From assembly GCA_030141605.1 (NCBI GenBank), contig JAQGDQ010001046.1:1-27500 (forward strand): 27,500 bases of DNA, written 5' to 3'. The notes under the pieces were generated by a model, which did no database searches, was not told the DNA's origin, and saw only the letters and a list, made by a program, of their open reading frames with translations. Positions within the stretch are counted from its first letter, which is position 1. Each line of letters begins with the position of its first letter. The stretch is from Tubiluchus corallicola. Taxonomy: Eukaryota > Priapulida > Priapulimorpha > Priapulimorphida > Tubiluchidae. A program made the position numbers and the translations under genes. Shown piece by piece: positions 1 to 9,037 of the stretch.

Positions 1-1015
1 GATTCGCTTGTGTATGTTGTGTATAATAAATACATGATTCGCTTGCGTATGTTGTGTATAATGAATACATGATTCGCTTGCGTATGTTGTGTATAATAAA
101 TACATGATTCGCTTGCGTATGTTGTGTATAATAAATACATGATTCGCTTGCGTATGTTGTGTATAATAAATACATGATTCGCTTGCGTATGTTGTGTATA
201 ATAAATACATGATTCGCTTGCGTATGTTGTGTATAATGAATACGATTCGCTTGCGTATGTTGTGTATAATAAATACATGATTCGCTTGCGTATGTTGTGT
301 ATAATAAATACATGATTCGCTTGCGTATGTTGTGTATAATGAATACATGATTCGCTTGCGTATGTTGTGTATAATAAATACATGATTCGCTTGTGTATGT
401 TGTGTATAATAAATACATGATTCGCTTGCGTATGTTGTGTATAATAAATACATGATTCGCTTGCGTATGTTGTGTATAATAAATACATGATTCGCTTGCG
501 TATGTTGTGTATAATAAATACGATTCGCTTGCGTATGTTGTGTATAATAAATACATGATTCGCTTGTGTATGTTGTGTATAATAGATACATGATTCGCTT
601 GCGCATGTTGTGTGTAATAAATACATGATTCGTTTGCATATGTTGTGTATAATAAATACATGATTCGCTTGTGTATGTTGTGTATAATAGATACATGATT
701 CGCTTGCGTATGTTGTGTATAATAGATACATGATTCGCTTGCGTATGTTGTGTATAATAGATACATGATTCGCTTGCGTATGTTGTGTATAATAAATACG
801 ATTCGCTTGCGTATGTTGTGTATAATAGATACATGATTCGCTTGCGTATGTTGTGTATAATAGATACATGATTCGCTTGCATATGTTGTGTATAATAAAT
901 ACATGATTCGCTTGTGTATGTTGTGTATAATGAATACATGATTCGCTTGCGTATGTTGTGTATAATAAATACATGATTCGCTTGCGTATGTTGTGTATAA
1001 TAAATATGCGATTCA
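1..1015. repeat. 35-bp satellite/minisatellite array, about 29 units, open at the left window edge
   Basis: Unit starts fall at 1, 36, 71, 106 and so on with a 35-bp period, and the last recognisable start is near 1010. The unit begins GATTCGCTTGCGTATGTTGT and ends in an AT-rich TATAATAAATACAT segment. Three units (starting 211, 489 and 767) lack two bases (AT before GATTCG) and are 33 bp, so a 278-bp higher-order period is visible. Variants are mainly CG to TG or CA in CTTGCGTAT and AATAAATA/AATGAATA/AATAGATA. All frames contain stops, so it is non-coding. The array continues beyond base 1. Confidence 0.97.
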
Positions 1016-1780
1016 CTTGCCCATTGTCTTTTAAATGTTCAATTTAGAAGAGAGCAATCTTGATCAAACAGCCAATCGAGTCATTTGCTGTATCATAATT
1101 CTGTAACTGGTGCCCTCTAGTGTTCAGCTTAAGAACTATTTTATGAAACCGATTGTCATGAAAGTAATTATGTTATCGAGTGGAAAGATTTCCAACTGTC
1201 TTTACAACAACAATAATATGATTTACATGTGGTTTCATGGACTTTCAGTTGTTTAGCATAAATAAAATTGACGTTTTATCATAAACACAGAGTTTTTATA
1301 ATGGCTTGAGTATTATTAGTTGAATACAATCGTAGCTAGACCCAGGATGGATCAGAGTAATTGGTTTGAAGAAACCAAAAAACTTGAAATTTAGTTTTAA
1401 GATTATATTCTGACGTAAACAGAACGTTTATATGCCTACGTAAACAGTGAAGTAGTGTCGTGTTGAAAAACAGAAAACCAAGTGACCAAAACCACAGATG
1501 AAATCATTTAGGTGTGAAAACAGGTTTAGAGATTATGCATTCATAAAGACTGTAGAAGCCAATGAAAACTTAAACAGTAAAAAGATAGATTTAACAATTT
1601 TAACAAGAACACCTGAAGGTGGCAGCACTATGCAAAACTCAAAAAAAGTATGATGACAACATAAATTTAAATTTAGAGTAATTAAAATGATTTTCTTCTG
1701 TCCAGTAATGTTATATTTTCATTTGTTCATTGTGCAAGTTGCATATATAGAGCCTAGTAGATGTACACTTATTCTTAGTA
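1016..1780. other. Unassigned AT-rich intergenic stretch
   Basis: No gene or repeat recognised. The only point of note is a CTCF-like motif on the minus strand around 1109-1126 (ACACTAGAGGGCACC when read in reverse complement). A 15-codon ORF near 1348 is too short to support. Confidence 0.5.
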
Positions 1781-1905
1781 TAGTAAGTCCTCGCTTAATG
1801 ACACCCCGTTTAACGACGGTTCGTTTAAATCGTGCCGATGTTTTACACATTTTTTTCACTTGATGCACGTCTCGGTTTAACGACGATTTTTTTTTTTACT
1901 TTATT
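1781..1905 (+). mobile_element. Partial pogo/Tigger-like transposon terminus
   Basis: The sequence TAGTAAGTCCTCGCTTAATG follows a TA dinucleotide, and related motifs (CGTTTAACGACG, GGTTTAACGACG) follow it. This resembles the terminal and sub-terminal sequence of Tigger-type (pogo/Tc1-mariner) elements, which insert at TA. I see no matching inverted end downstream, so the other boundary is unknown or lost. It may extend into the duplicated block at 2126-3095. Family assignment rests on recalled resemblance only. Confidence 0.45.
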
Positions 1906-2125
1906 CAAGGCTAGTTTTTATTCTATCAACAACATTTTCAACATTTTTATTGTATCAACAACTAATATGATTTTTTGTAATTGTAATTTATTGTAATTTA
2001 TTATCACTCAGCATGTATTTTTACATTACAATTTGCATCATTATCTTTAACTATTATGCCCTATAACTAGAAAATGAAACAATAATTGTAACAGAACTAC
2101 ATTAGTATACTATAGCATGATACAG

Positions 2126-2240
2126 TTAGGGAAAAAATTCCAAATATAATTACAAAAATTTAACAGAAGTATATTAATATAGTTAGGGAAAAAATTCCAA
2201 ATATAGTTGCAAAAATTTAACAGAAGTATACTAACATAGT
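2126..2240. repeat. Two-copy tandem duplication, about 58 bp
   Basis: AGTTAGGGAAAAAATTCCAA is followed by nearly the same downstream sequence twice, with the second copy starting near 2180. It is the first of four consecutive pairwise duplications in this kilobase. Confidence 0.8.
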
Positions 2241-2304
2241 TACTAAACTACATAATAGTTTGTCAACAAGAAATAGATGCTGCATGATGCACTAAATATA
2301 AGTT

Positions 2305-2545
2305 GAGCAAACCAAAAAAATGTTGCCTTTTCCTTTAACCTCGAGAAAATGTTTTACCTTAATTTGTCGCTTCATCGTAATGCAGAACAGGGTTATAAAG
2401 TACATCACTAGAATCGAATAACAACTAAATAAGTCGAGCAAGCCAAAAAAATGTTGCCTTTTCCTTTAACACAGAGAAAATGTTTTACCTTAATTTGTCG
2501 CTTCATCGTAATGCAGAACAGTGTTATAAAGTACATCACAAGAAT
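2305..2545. repeat. Two-copy tandem duplication, 131-bp spacing
   Basis: The segments starting at 2305 and 2436 share about 110 bp at near identity (GAGCAA[A/G]CCAAAAAAATG through CATCAC[T/A]AGAATCG). On the minus strand each copy contains ATGAAGCGACAAATTAAGG, faintly reminiscent of a pogo transposase N-terminus, but the frame closes quickly and I do not call a gene. Confidence 0.85.
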
Positions 2546-2624
2546 CGGCCAAAAAACCGGGATGTTGAAGGCGTCAAAAAATGTGCAAACCATCGCTATG
2601 AGAATTCCCTTCGTGGCTGAATAC

Positions 2625-2880
2625 CTGGAAAAATAATTACAAATGTTGACTGCAGGTGGCGACACAAAAAAAAACAATTAGGAATGTTAACTACAGATGT
2701 CACTGTGAACAAAGACGGATGCAAGTGATGAACAATGCACACAGTATGCTGAATATCTGGAAAAATAATTACAAATGTTGACTGCAGGTGGCGACACAAA
2801 AAAAACAATTAGGAATGTTAACTACAGATGTCACTGTGAACAAAGACGGATGCAAGTGACGAACAATGCACACAGTATTG
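2625..2880. repeat. Two-copy tandem duplication, 132-bp spacing
   Basis: Segments beginning at 2625 and 2757 are near-identical through AACAATGCACACAGTAT. Both contain GCAGGTGGCGACAC. The flanking sequence diverges abruptly, so this is a local duplication rather than two independent insertions. Confidence 0.85.
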
Positions 2881-2965
2881 TACAGGCACATCTCGGTTTG
2901 CCAGAAATCGCCGAATTTGCCGAATATCCGTATTTAGCCAATTGTAAGCTAATATTCGCCGTGTA

Positions 2966-3096
2966 TTAGACTCATGGTAACGTAGAATCAATTGCCTAAT
3001 TGTCTCACAAATGCCTTGTACGGGCCACTTCTGTGCAAAAGTATGTAAAAAACTGTGTGCAATTATTAGACTCACGGTAATGTAGAATCAATTGAA
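2966..3096. repeat. Short direct repeat, 100-bp spacing
   Basis: TTAGACTCATGGTAACGTAG at 2966 recurs with two substitutions at 3066, and both continue into AATCAATTG. This is the fourth local duplication in the 2.1-3.1 kb block. Confidence 0.75.
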
Positions 3097-4166
3097 AAAT
3101 GATTAGTACGGGGGCCGGTCCTGACACACAAGGCACACACGTGTCGTTACACGCTACTTGGTTACACTGTTGTAATGATGTAAACAAAGTGAGGTCCACC
3201 AACTAGAGGTCAGCTCGTGAAACAACGGACTGTATCCGTAGTATGTGGGACATTTTAAAGGTCCAGATTTTGTGCATTTTTTCCGATATCTGTAAAAGCG
3301 AGTTTTGACAAACCGAGATATTAGTGCGCACACTACAACGATAGGAATACACTTTGTTAGCACTAAAACCTGCGAAAACAGACGGAATGAAACGCTATCT
3401 GACAGTTCATAACAACAAACCGCCTTCACGTGAAAAATGTTATGCAATCTTAGCAAAAACGAAAAACGTGAAATGCAACAAAATGTGTTCTTCGCTTTCA
3501 CACCAGGAGCGCCACCTTTCGTGTCTCGCTAATAACAGTGAAACTCTACTGGGAAAAACACGTACCAAAACTTGAACTCGGGCAGTCGTCGTATGAAAGG
3601 TCGGAATTCCTCGTTTTGTTTTGTCGGCAACTCCGGCCCCTCGTCTGAAACCATAAGAAATCTCAAGTTAGAACTTGTTTACAACTTAGAGCTTGTTTGT
3701 TTATTTCACATCAACACAAATACACAATTAATACATTAAAAGAAACAAAAAGTTATCAATAATTCAATGAGTAACAAACAGTAAGATACATAACAGGAAA
3801 CAAATTTTGGAAAAAATCATTTAAACTGTCTGTAGATGTAGGTCAACCTATGGTAAACAAAGATAGTGATATCGCTACTTCCTTTAATACTGGTGTCTAA
3901 ACAACGTTATGTACAGCATCATTACAAATATACTAACTTGACTAAAATAACCTAACGTGGGGTTGAAAGATAAACAAGAGAATTATCGCTGTTGTATATT
4001 GCTTAGTAAATTCGTATACAGTTTACTTTGAGCACATAACTGGTTTACATATACCATAGTTTAGGTTTGCTATATACACAAATGTAAATGTGTTGCAGGC
4101 AATCAAAAAACAGGGCTTGTTAGATTGTCCCACACTGTGAAAGAAAAATAATCTGAAAATTTAAAA
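3097..4166. other. Unassigned stretch, no supported gene
   Basis: The part up to about 3600 is less AT-rich and has an open frame (ATG at 3387 to a stop at 3575, plus strand) with no recognisable domain. The part from 3650 to 4160 is AT-rich with nothing recognised. AGCGCCACCT at 3508-3517 resembles an insect CTCF core in reverse. Confidence 0.4.
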
Positions 4167-4445
4167 ATGAAGCATCTTGACTGTTCTTATCTTTATTCTT
4201 CGATCTCAAAAGAATTGACCGATGAAATTTCAAATACCCATACCAGCTACGATTACGTAGCAGAGTTATTGAATTTGGAAAAAAATGTTGAACTTTTTTC
4301 AATTCAATTCAATTTTTTGTTTCGTACTGATCTGGTTTCAAAGTTTGCAGTTGAAGTAAAAAATTCAGAAAGACACTGTCATTTATTAACCGTTCGTTGT
4401 TCAAATTTACACAGCAAATTGCCCGGCGACCATGATCATTTGTAG
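4167..4445 (+). CDS. Hypothetical 92-residue ORF, uncertain
   Basis: This is an ATG-initiated frame with a purine at -3 (AAAATGAAG) that runs 92 codons to TAG. The predicted protein starts MKHLDCSYLYSS, is hydrophilic with mixed charge in its middle (KELTDEISNTHTSYDY), and has no signal peptide, membrane segment or domain I recognise. A 92-codon frame can occur by chance in this much sequence, and no promoter or splice context supports it. The ORF at 5529-5753 also begins MKHLD, but the similarity stops after five residues. A non-coding explanation is as likely as a real small gene. Confidence 0.2.
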   Translation: MKHLDCSYLYSSISKELTDEISNTHTSYDYVAELLNLEKNVELFSIQFNFLFRTDLVSKFAVEVKNSERHCHLLTVRCSNLHSKLPGDHDHL

Positions 4446-4616
4446 GTGCAAACGTTACAAAGGATAAAAGGCGTATCTTTTCTTAACTGGGTGCTGGCAG
4501 TCATTTTTATTTTAAGAATTCGTTTTTTTCTCATCACTAGTAGCTTAAAACAAACTTTTTACTATCATTTTGCTCCGTTCTAGGAATTTAACGAAACCGT
4601 TAGAAAGAACAGCTTA

Positions 4617-4624
4617 GCATAAAG
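4617..4624. repeat. Left 8-bp target-site duplication (GCATAAAG) of hAT MITE copy 1
   Basis: GCATAAAG directly precedes the CAGGGGTG terminus and is repeated exactly at 5126-5133 after the other terminus. Confidence 0.95.
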
Positions 4625-5125
4625 CAGGGGTGTGCAAATTGCGGCCCGCGGGCCACTTGCAGCCCACCGAGAGAATTTGTGCGGCCCGCGAAGAGATTTA
4701 TCAACCTAATGAAAGTGCGGCCCGGGCGATTAATTGAATGTATCCAGCTGAAGTCCATGCCACAATCTCAAAGATAGTGCGGGTAGTTTTTTCTACTAGA
4801 TCGGATGCCATTAACCCTTACAAGACGGTTGTAGCTTAATGTCACTGTACTACACAGACTGTGTGATACACATTACTAATATGCATTGTAATGAAATTAC
4901 CACTATCTGTTCTGAAAGTAGAAATATATGGTTTGTAATATAAATTTTAATAACTTCTAAAATAGTTTCTTGAGTGTAGTAGTAACGATGTACGCAGGTC
5001 GAATGCAAAACAAATCGTTATTAGGCCTTTCTGTACTTGGCTCCTTGATCAAACTGCCTGTGGCCCGCAGGAATTGTGGGAAAGTTTAATGTGGCCCAGC
5101 TAGTCAGATAATTTGCACACCCCTG
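4625..5125. mobile_element. Complete non-autonomous hAT-type MITE, copy 1 (501 bp)
   Basis: The element starts CAGGGGTGTGCAAATT and ends with its exact reverse complement, a 16-bp perfect terminal inverted repeat. It is flanked by an exact 8-bp duplication (GCATAAAG at 4617-4624 and 5126-5133). CAGGGG termini with 8-bp duplications are diagnostic of the hAT superfamily. GC-rich sub-terminal runs (GCGGCCCGCGGGCC) flank an AT-rich centre. No transposase is encoded, so mobilisation would need an autonomous relative elsewhere. Copies 2 (9616-10036, inverted) and 3 (from 27163) belong to the same family. Confidence 0.95.
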
Positions 5126-5133
5126 GCATAAAG

Positions 5134-5736
5134 AAAAACTACGAGCTCGCAATTTGGGGCCACCCTGTAGCGTACCTGATTCGTCTAAATACTCCAACGC
5201 TGGATCGATTTTAGGAGTTAAGAAGGCTATAAACAGATTCAAGTGGTAAATTCCCAGAGCGTATGTGACTATATACCATCCCTGTAAATAAAACTAGCTG
5301 AAATAAAAGCTATAACAGAACTAAAATGCAAAAAAGCAAATGTAATTGGTGTTGTCAGCAAAGCACGAGGCTAGCAAATGCTTATCAAAAACCGTTTTAA
5401 TTTGACAGAAAGTAAAATGTAAGTATATCAAGTTAACGGGTCTTTGTCCGAGGCAAACCACTTTTATAAAAAAAATTTACAAATTACGCTGAAATGCAAA
5501 TAAGACATGATAAAACATATTATGAATAATGAAACATCTAGATATTCCGCTGAAATATGTTTTGTTAAATCACTTCACTTCCCGTAAGACAAGAATCCCC
5601 CGTCTTGAAAATGCTTTTTCTGACAGCCCAGTACTGTCGTGCTTAACATGTAAATTAATTGAAACATATGCCAGTAACAATGATAACTGTACATGTCAGC
5701 CACACTTCATGAATCAGACAACTGAAAGTAAACAAT
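5134..5736. other. Unassigned AT-rich stretch
   Basis: No gene or repeat recognised. A 74-codon ATG frame (5529-5753) runs into the 47-bp minisatellite and uses its first unit as its C-terminus, which argues against a conserved protein. Confidence 0.4.
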
Positions 5737-6205
5737 GGTGCTGCTTCTGTTGACTAAAAAGTCAATATATAGGCCACAAAATGGTGCTGTCCTCTGTTGA
5801 CTAAAAAGTCAATATGTAGGCCACAAAATGGTGCTGTCCTCTGTTGACTAAAAAGTCAATGTGTAGGCCACAAAATGGTGCTGTCCTCTGTTGACTAAAA
5901 ATCAATATGTAGGCCACAAAATGCTGCTGTCCTCTGTTCACTAAAAAGTCAATATATAGGCCACAAAATGGTGCTGTCCTCTGTTGACTAAAAAAGTCAA
6001 TATATAGGCCACAAAATGGTGCTGTCCCCTGTTGACTAAAAAGTCAATATATAGACCACAAAATGGTGCTGTCCTCTGTTGACTAAAAAGTCAATATATA
6101 GGCCACAAAATGGTGCTGTCCTCTATTGATTAAAAAGTCAATATATAGACCACAAAATGGTGCTGTCCTCTGTTGACTAAAAGTCAATATATAGGCCACT
6201 AAATG
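5737..6205. repeat. 47-bp minisatellite, 10 units, with hairpin in each unit
   Basis: The 47-bp period is visible at 5737 (divergent first unit), 5783, 5830 and 5877 through to about 6205. Each unit reads GGTGCTGTCCTCTGTTGACT, then AAAAAGTCAATATATAGG, then CCACAAAAT. TTGACT-AAAA-AGTCAA forms a perfect 6-bp stem with a 4-nt loop in most units. Edge units (first, ninth, tenth) are the most divergent, as expected of arrays evolving by unequal exchange. It ends about 200 bp before the IR promoter. Confidence 0.95.
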
Positions 6206-6406
6206 GTTTATTAGGTTTTGACGTAACATTAGCTAGGTGGTACTATTAACACAGCTGGAAACAGGAGAAGTCTAATTAAATACCAGAAAGGTGCGACAGG
6301 TAAAACAAACGCGTAGAGTGGCACCCAGTGAATTTGCGTACACACTATTATGATTAACGCAAATATGTGTACAAACGTAATCGATTACAACGCATTGGCA
6401 TTGTAG

Positions 6407-6414
6407 TATAAAAG
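6407..6414 (+). promoter_or_regulatory. TATA box for the IR gene (TATAAAAG)
   Basis: A perfect TATAAAAG lies 29 bp upstream of an initiator-like TTCATTC (A at 6436) and 111 bp upstream of the proposed IR start codon. The TATA-to-initiator spacing is what core promoters of animals use. The 29-bp spacing to a matching initiator and the position before a signal-peptide ORF are what separate this from the other TATAAA strings in AT-rich DNA. Confidence 0.6.
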
Positions 6415-6432
6415 TGGTCAGCTGAAATAATA

Positions 6433-6439
6433 TTCATTC
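6433..6439 (+). promoter_or_regulatory. Putative initiator / transcription start (A6436)
   Basis: TTCATTC matches the arthropod TCA-type initiator loosely and sits 29 bp downstream of the first T of the TATA box. It would give an 82-nt 5' UTR before the ATG at 6518. Confidence 0.45.
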
Positions 6440-6446
6440 TTTCCGC

Positions 6447-6473
6447 ATGGCCAGCTATATTATGACTGTATAA
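6447..6473 (+). other. Short upstream ORF in the predicted IR 5' UTR
   Basis: ATG at 6447 (G at +4) opens an eight-codon frame (MASYIMTV) ending in TAA at 6471-6473, 44 nt before the IR start codon. If the transcript begins near 6436, the first ATG a scanning ribosome meets is this one, so it may damp translation of the receptor. It depends on the start-site call. Confidence 0.4.
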
Positions 6474-6517
6474 TACCAATCAGCTAAAGTTTACGATTCG
6501 ATCTTCCAAAGTAAAGA

Positions 6518-6632
6518 ATGTCACTTGCATCATTTCTCAAAACTTGCGCGGTCGTTTATTTCCTCGAATGTTTTTTCGTCGAAGGAACGTCGTGTAAAAC
6601 TAAAACAAGGAGCGAAAATGGCAACAACTCGT
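6518..6632 (+). CDS. IR gene exon 1: signal peptide and short N-terminal segment
   Basis: The ATG at 6518 has A at -3 and opens 38 codons plus one base. The peptide begins MSLASFLKTCAVVYFLECFF, a basic residue followed by a hydrophobic core, then VEGTSC, which reads as a secretory signal peptide with cleavage near residue 22-25. The frame is followed at 6633 by GTAAGC, a good splice donor, leaving one base of the split codon. The receptor exon begins after a TTTCTACAG acceptor with exactly two bases of a codon, so the phases match (phase 1) and the split codon becomes TAT (Tyr). The next residues (SENGNNS) include an N-glycosylation sequon. The model is inferred, since there is no transcript evidence, but signal peptide, donor, phase and promoter all agree. 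Confidence 0.62.
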
Positions 6633-7319
6633 GTAAGCAGTACAGTTTAGATGCGCTTCATAATTCTTTATTGTAGTTCTGTTTCGCATATTGTACAGAG
6701 TGCGCGATTGTGGTATTATGGGATTAGTCTGTGCTGCCATCTACACTCTAATTGTACAAAGTTTGTCAGAGAGTGATTTTTTGTTTCTAAATATTGTTTC
6801 CTTTTGCCTTTAGAAATAGTCATTAATCAGAGTAATTAGATTGTTAATTTCACGCTTTAATTCTGGTTCTGACTCTCTTATTCAAGTTTAAATAGAGAAA
6901 ATTTATAACATTATAACACAGCTTTCTGTAAACCAATAATCTTTATTCTGCTATCAAAGAAGCCTAGTAGACTTTGATTTTGGTTTGACTAGTAGTCTGT
7001 AGAGTATAGGTGACCTTCTATCTATGGTCTGTATGCATGAATGTAATGTACCTTCCAATAGGAACTTGAATCTCTGGTCATGTGATTAGGGCTTTATTCT
7101 CTCAGGCATGCAAGTTTCAGTTGATCAAAAGACAGCAATGTTAAAAGTTATGTTTTTGAGTGCAAGGTTTTCTCAATAAATTATCTGTTGCTTTTATGCC
7201 ACTGTGTGTGGAGAGAATTTTTATGCAATGAAACAAGTTATTCAGTTATTCTACATTCCACCATCATCTGTGACCATTGTTTAAGTTTCGCAATAAAAAA
7301 TGATTGCAAATTTCTACAG
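6633..7319 (+). other. Predicted phase-1 intron of the IR gene (687 bp)
   Basis: It begins GTAAGC and ends TTTCTACAG, AT-rich throughout. A TGA at 7301-7303 lies in the receptor frame just upstream of the acceptor, so the open frame cannot extend further 5' without splicing. Confidence 0.6.
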
Positions 7320-8599
7320 ATGCGCTTCACGGTAAAAAGTCCAGAACACAAAGTTCTTTGCTCCACGGAGAGTTGCTTCGAGTGGGCGTGTGGAGAGACG
7401 ATCCGACGAAACCGTATCTAGATCAGCTGCTTACGATGCTCAGCCGAGCGGCAAACTTCACGTACAAGGTCACGTACATGAGATACTTGAAAACGCCAAA
7501 AAATGCAATCGATACAGGAGAATTCGACTTGTTACTGGGATTAACCGCGATGATACCAGAAAGAACGAAAAGTATGACGTTTCTTCACCCATTCGCTTAT
7601 AATTCTCACGTATTTATCACAAAAAGACATCGATTACAAGGTTTTAGCATAATAGACCCGTTCACCACGCCCGTGTGGCTGTTTCTGCTTGTATATGGCA
7701 CCGTAGTGGGGACAATACTCTACTATATTGACTACAGCAACAAGTTTTTATGCAACGAGGAAGGGATTACAAAATGCAACAACCATCAAAGAAAACGGGA
7801 AAACCGGATGATAAAGAACGGAAGAAAACGGGAAACCCCGATGATAAAGAACGAAAGTAATGCGTACTTTACTCGGTTCACACTGTCGTCGTACCTCCAA
7901 CAAGGTACGACATATTTACCACGATGTTTATCTGCTAGGATGCTTATCGGATGGTGGTGGATTTTTGCCTGCATCATCACCGCCATATATACGGGCACGG
8001 TGGTCAGTAAACTATTCGTCAGCAAGCAAGTCCATCCCTTCTCTACGCTGCAAGAGTTGATAGACAGCGACGTGATTCCTGTCACGGTAGGCGAACACAG
8101 CCCCACGACGCAAATGAGAAACCGACCGGAATTCAGACAACTGTGGCAGAGAATGAAAGCGGATGCTAACGTACCTGCCGACAATGCAGAAACGGCGTTA
8201 GAACTGACAGCTACCGGAAAATACACTTACTTTGAAGAAGGCACCTTTGCAAAGTTCTTTTTAATTAAGGATTATGAATTAACCGGAATGTGCAGATTTT
8301 CCGTCTCACTGTGTTTGAGTCTTTCGTCGCCAACAGCATTAGTTGTACCAAAGAATAGTAACTATACAGAAGTCCTAAATTTTGCTCTTGTTACGTTAAA
8401 AGAACACGGTCTTGTGGACAAACTGCTACAACAGTTATTGCAGCCATTTAAAAAATGTTTAGACCCCCCTGTTCAACATGTTGGCACACTATCAATTAAT
8501 GTGGAGCAACTTAACGTAGTTTTTTGGGGGCTGATATTTGGAATCGGTGTAGCATTGTTTACGTTTATTAGCGAGTTTGCTTACAAGAAGTTTACGTGA
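7320..8599 (+). CDS. Divergent ionotropic (glutamate-like) receptor, IR family: main exon
   Basis: With exon 1 this gives a protein of about 464 residues (numbering of the spliced product). S1 ligand-binding half: roughly 58-143 (LRVGVWRDDP through FITKRH). M1: about 155-176 (PVWLFLLVYGTVVGTILYY). Re-entrant pore plus M2: about 228-269 (LQQGTTYLPRCLSARMLIGW, then WWIFACIITAIYTGTVVSKL, the counterpart of the iGluR SYTANL gate). S2: about 275-430. M3: about 437-459. The S1 arginine that holds the ligand carboxylate in iGluRs appears kept (Arg120, IPERT followed six residues later by F and then HPF), an acidic FEEG lies in S2, and a cysteine pair (LTGMC, FKKC) matches the S2 disulfide. Sequons NFT and NYT are present. 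There is no amino-terminal domain, as in divergent IRs. The likely role is a chemosensory cation channel in the plasma membrane, probably with a co-receptor. The stop at 8597 is immediately followed by a SINE. Confidence 0.9.
7789..7854 (+). repeat. In-frame 33-bp tandem duplication inside the IR M1-pore linker
   Basis: Units 7789-7821 and 7822-7854 differ at few bases and encode two 11-residue basic segments (RKRENRMIKNG and RKRETPMIKNE). They lie in the cytoplasmic linker between M1 and the pore helix, where length variation is usually tolerated. Because 33 bp is a multiple of three, the frame is kept. Confidence 0.9.
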
Positions 8600-8700
8600 A
8601 ATGCACGTAAATGCAGGTCGTGACACGACTGAGATTTGAACTAGGGTCTTTTTGCTTACCCGGCCAAGGGGTAACTGCTTTATTACTGGTTAATTTGGTT
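8600..8700 (-). mobile_element. tRNA-derived SINE, antisense to the IR gene
   Basis: The reverse complement contains a B-box-like AGTTCAAATCTC preceded by a tRNA-like arm (CCTTGGCCGGGTAAGC), then CAGTCGTGTCACGACCTGCA, a layout common in tRNA-derived SINEs. It abuts the IR stop codon, so the IR 3' UTR is probably built from it. Family not identified. Confidence 0.6.
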
Positions 8701-8853
8701 AATTTGACTTCATCAAAGTTTTTTTACCTATACTGTTTCTTTTTGTTTCAACAATATTGTATGTTGATGTATTGTATAAGTATTGCTGGAGTGAAATAAA
8801 TTGATTGATTGGTTGATTGACTGATTGATTTATTTATTGATTGATTGATTGAG
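8701..8853 (+). mobile_element. LINE-type 3' end with (TTGA)n tail
   Basis: A T-rich segment leads to GTGAAATAAATTGATTGATT and then an imperfect TTGA tetranucleotide array to about 8853. Short tandem tails of this kind mark the 3' ends of CR1/L2-like and some other LINEs. AATAAA at 8795-8800 could also serve as the IR polyadenylation signal. Confidence 0.5.
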
Positions 8854-9037
8854 CACTTACTTGTAATAAAAACACCCTCAGACAGTAAATGAATCCTAAT
8901 GCAACAGTTGATAACCATCGTATCGTCATGTATGGCACAGAACTATCAAGTAGGCTTTGACAAATCTACACAAAAAACCAAACAAATCACGAATATGAAG
9001 CAGTTCAACTATGAGATGTTTTACATACATATGTATA

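Noticed and set aside
2408-2677. Minus-strand frame containing MKRQIKVKHF as a pogo transposase N-terminus
   Set aside because: Similarity is limited to a few basic residues, and the segment is interrupted by the 131-bp duplication; too weak to call.
5529-5753. 74-codon ORF starting MKHLD like the ORF at 4167
   Set aside because: Similarity ends after five residues and the C-terminus is minisatellite sequence.
7786-8226. 146-codon minus-strand frame opposite the IR gene
   Set aside because: Antisense to clear receptor S2/M2 coding sequence; no recognisable features.
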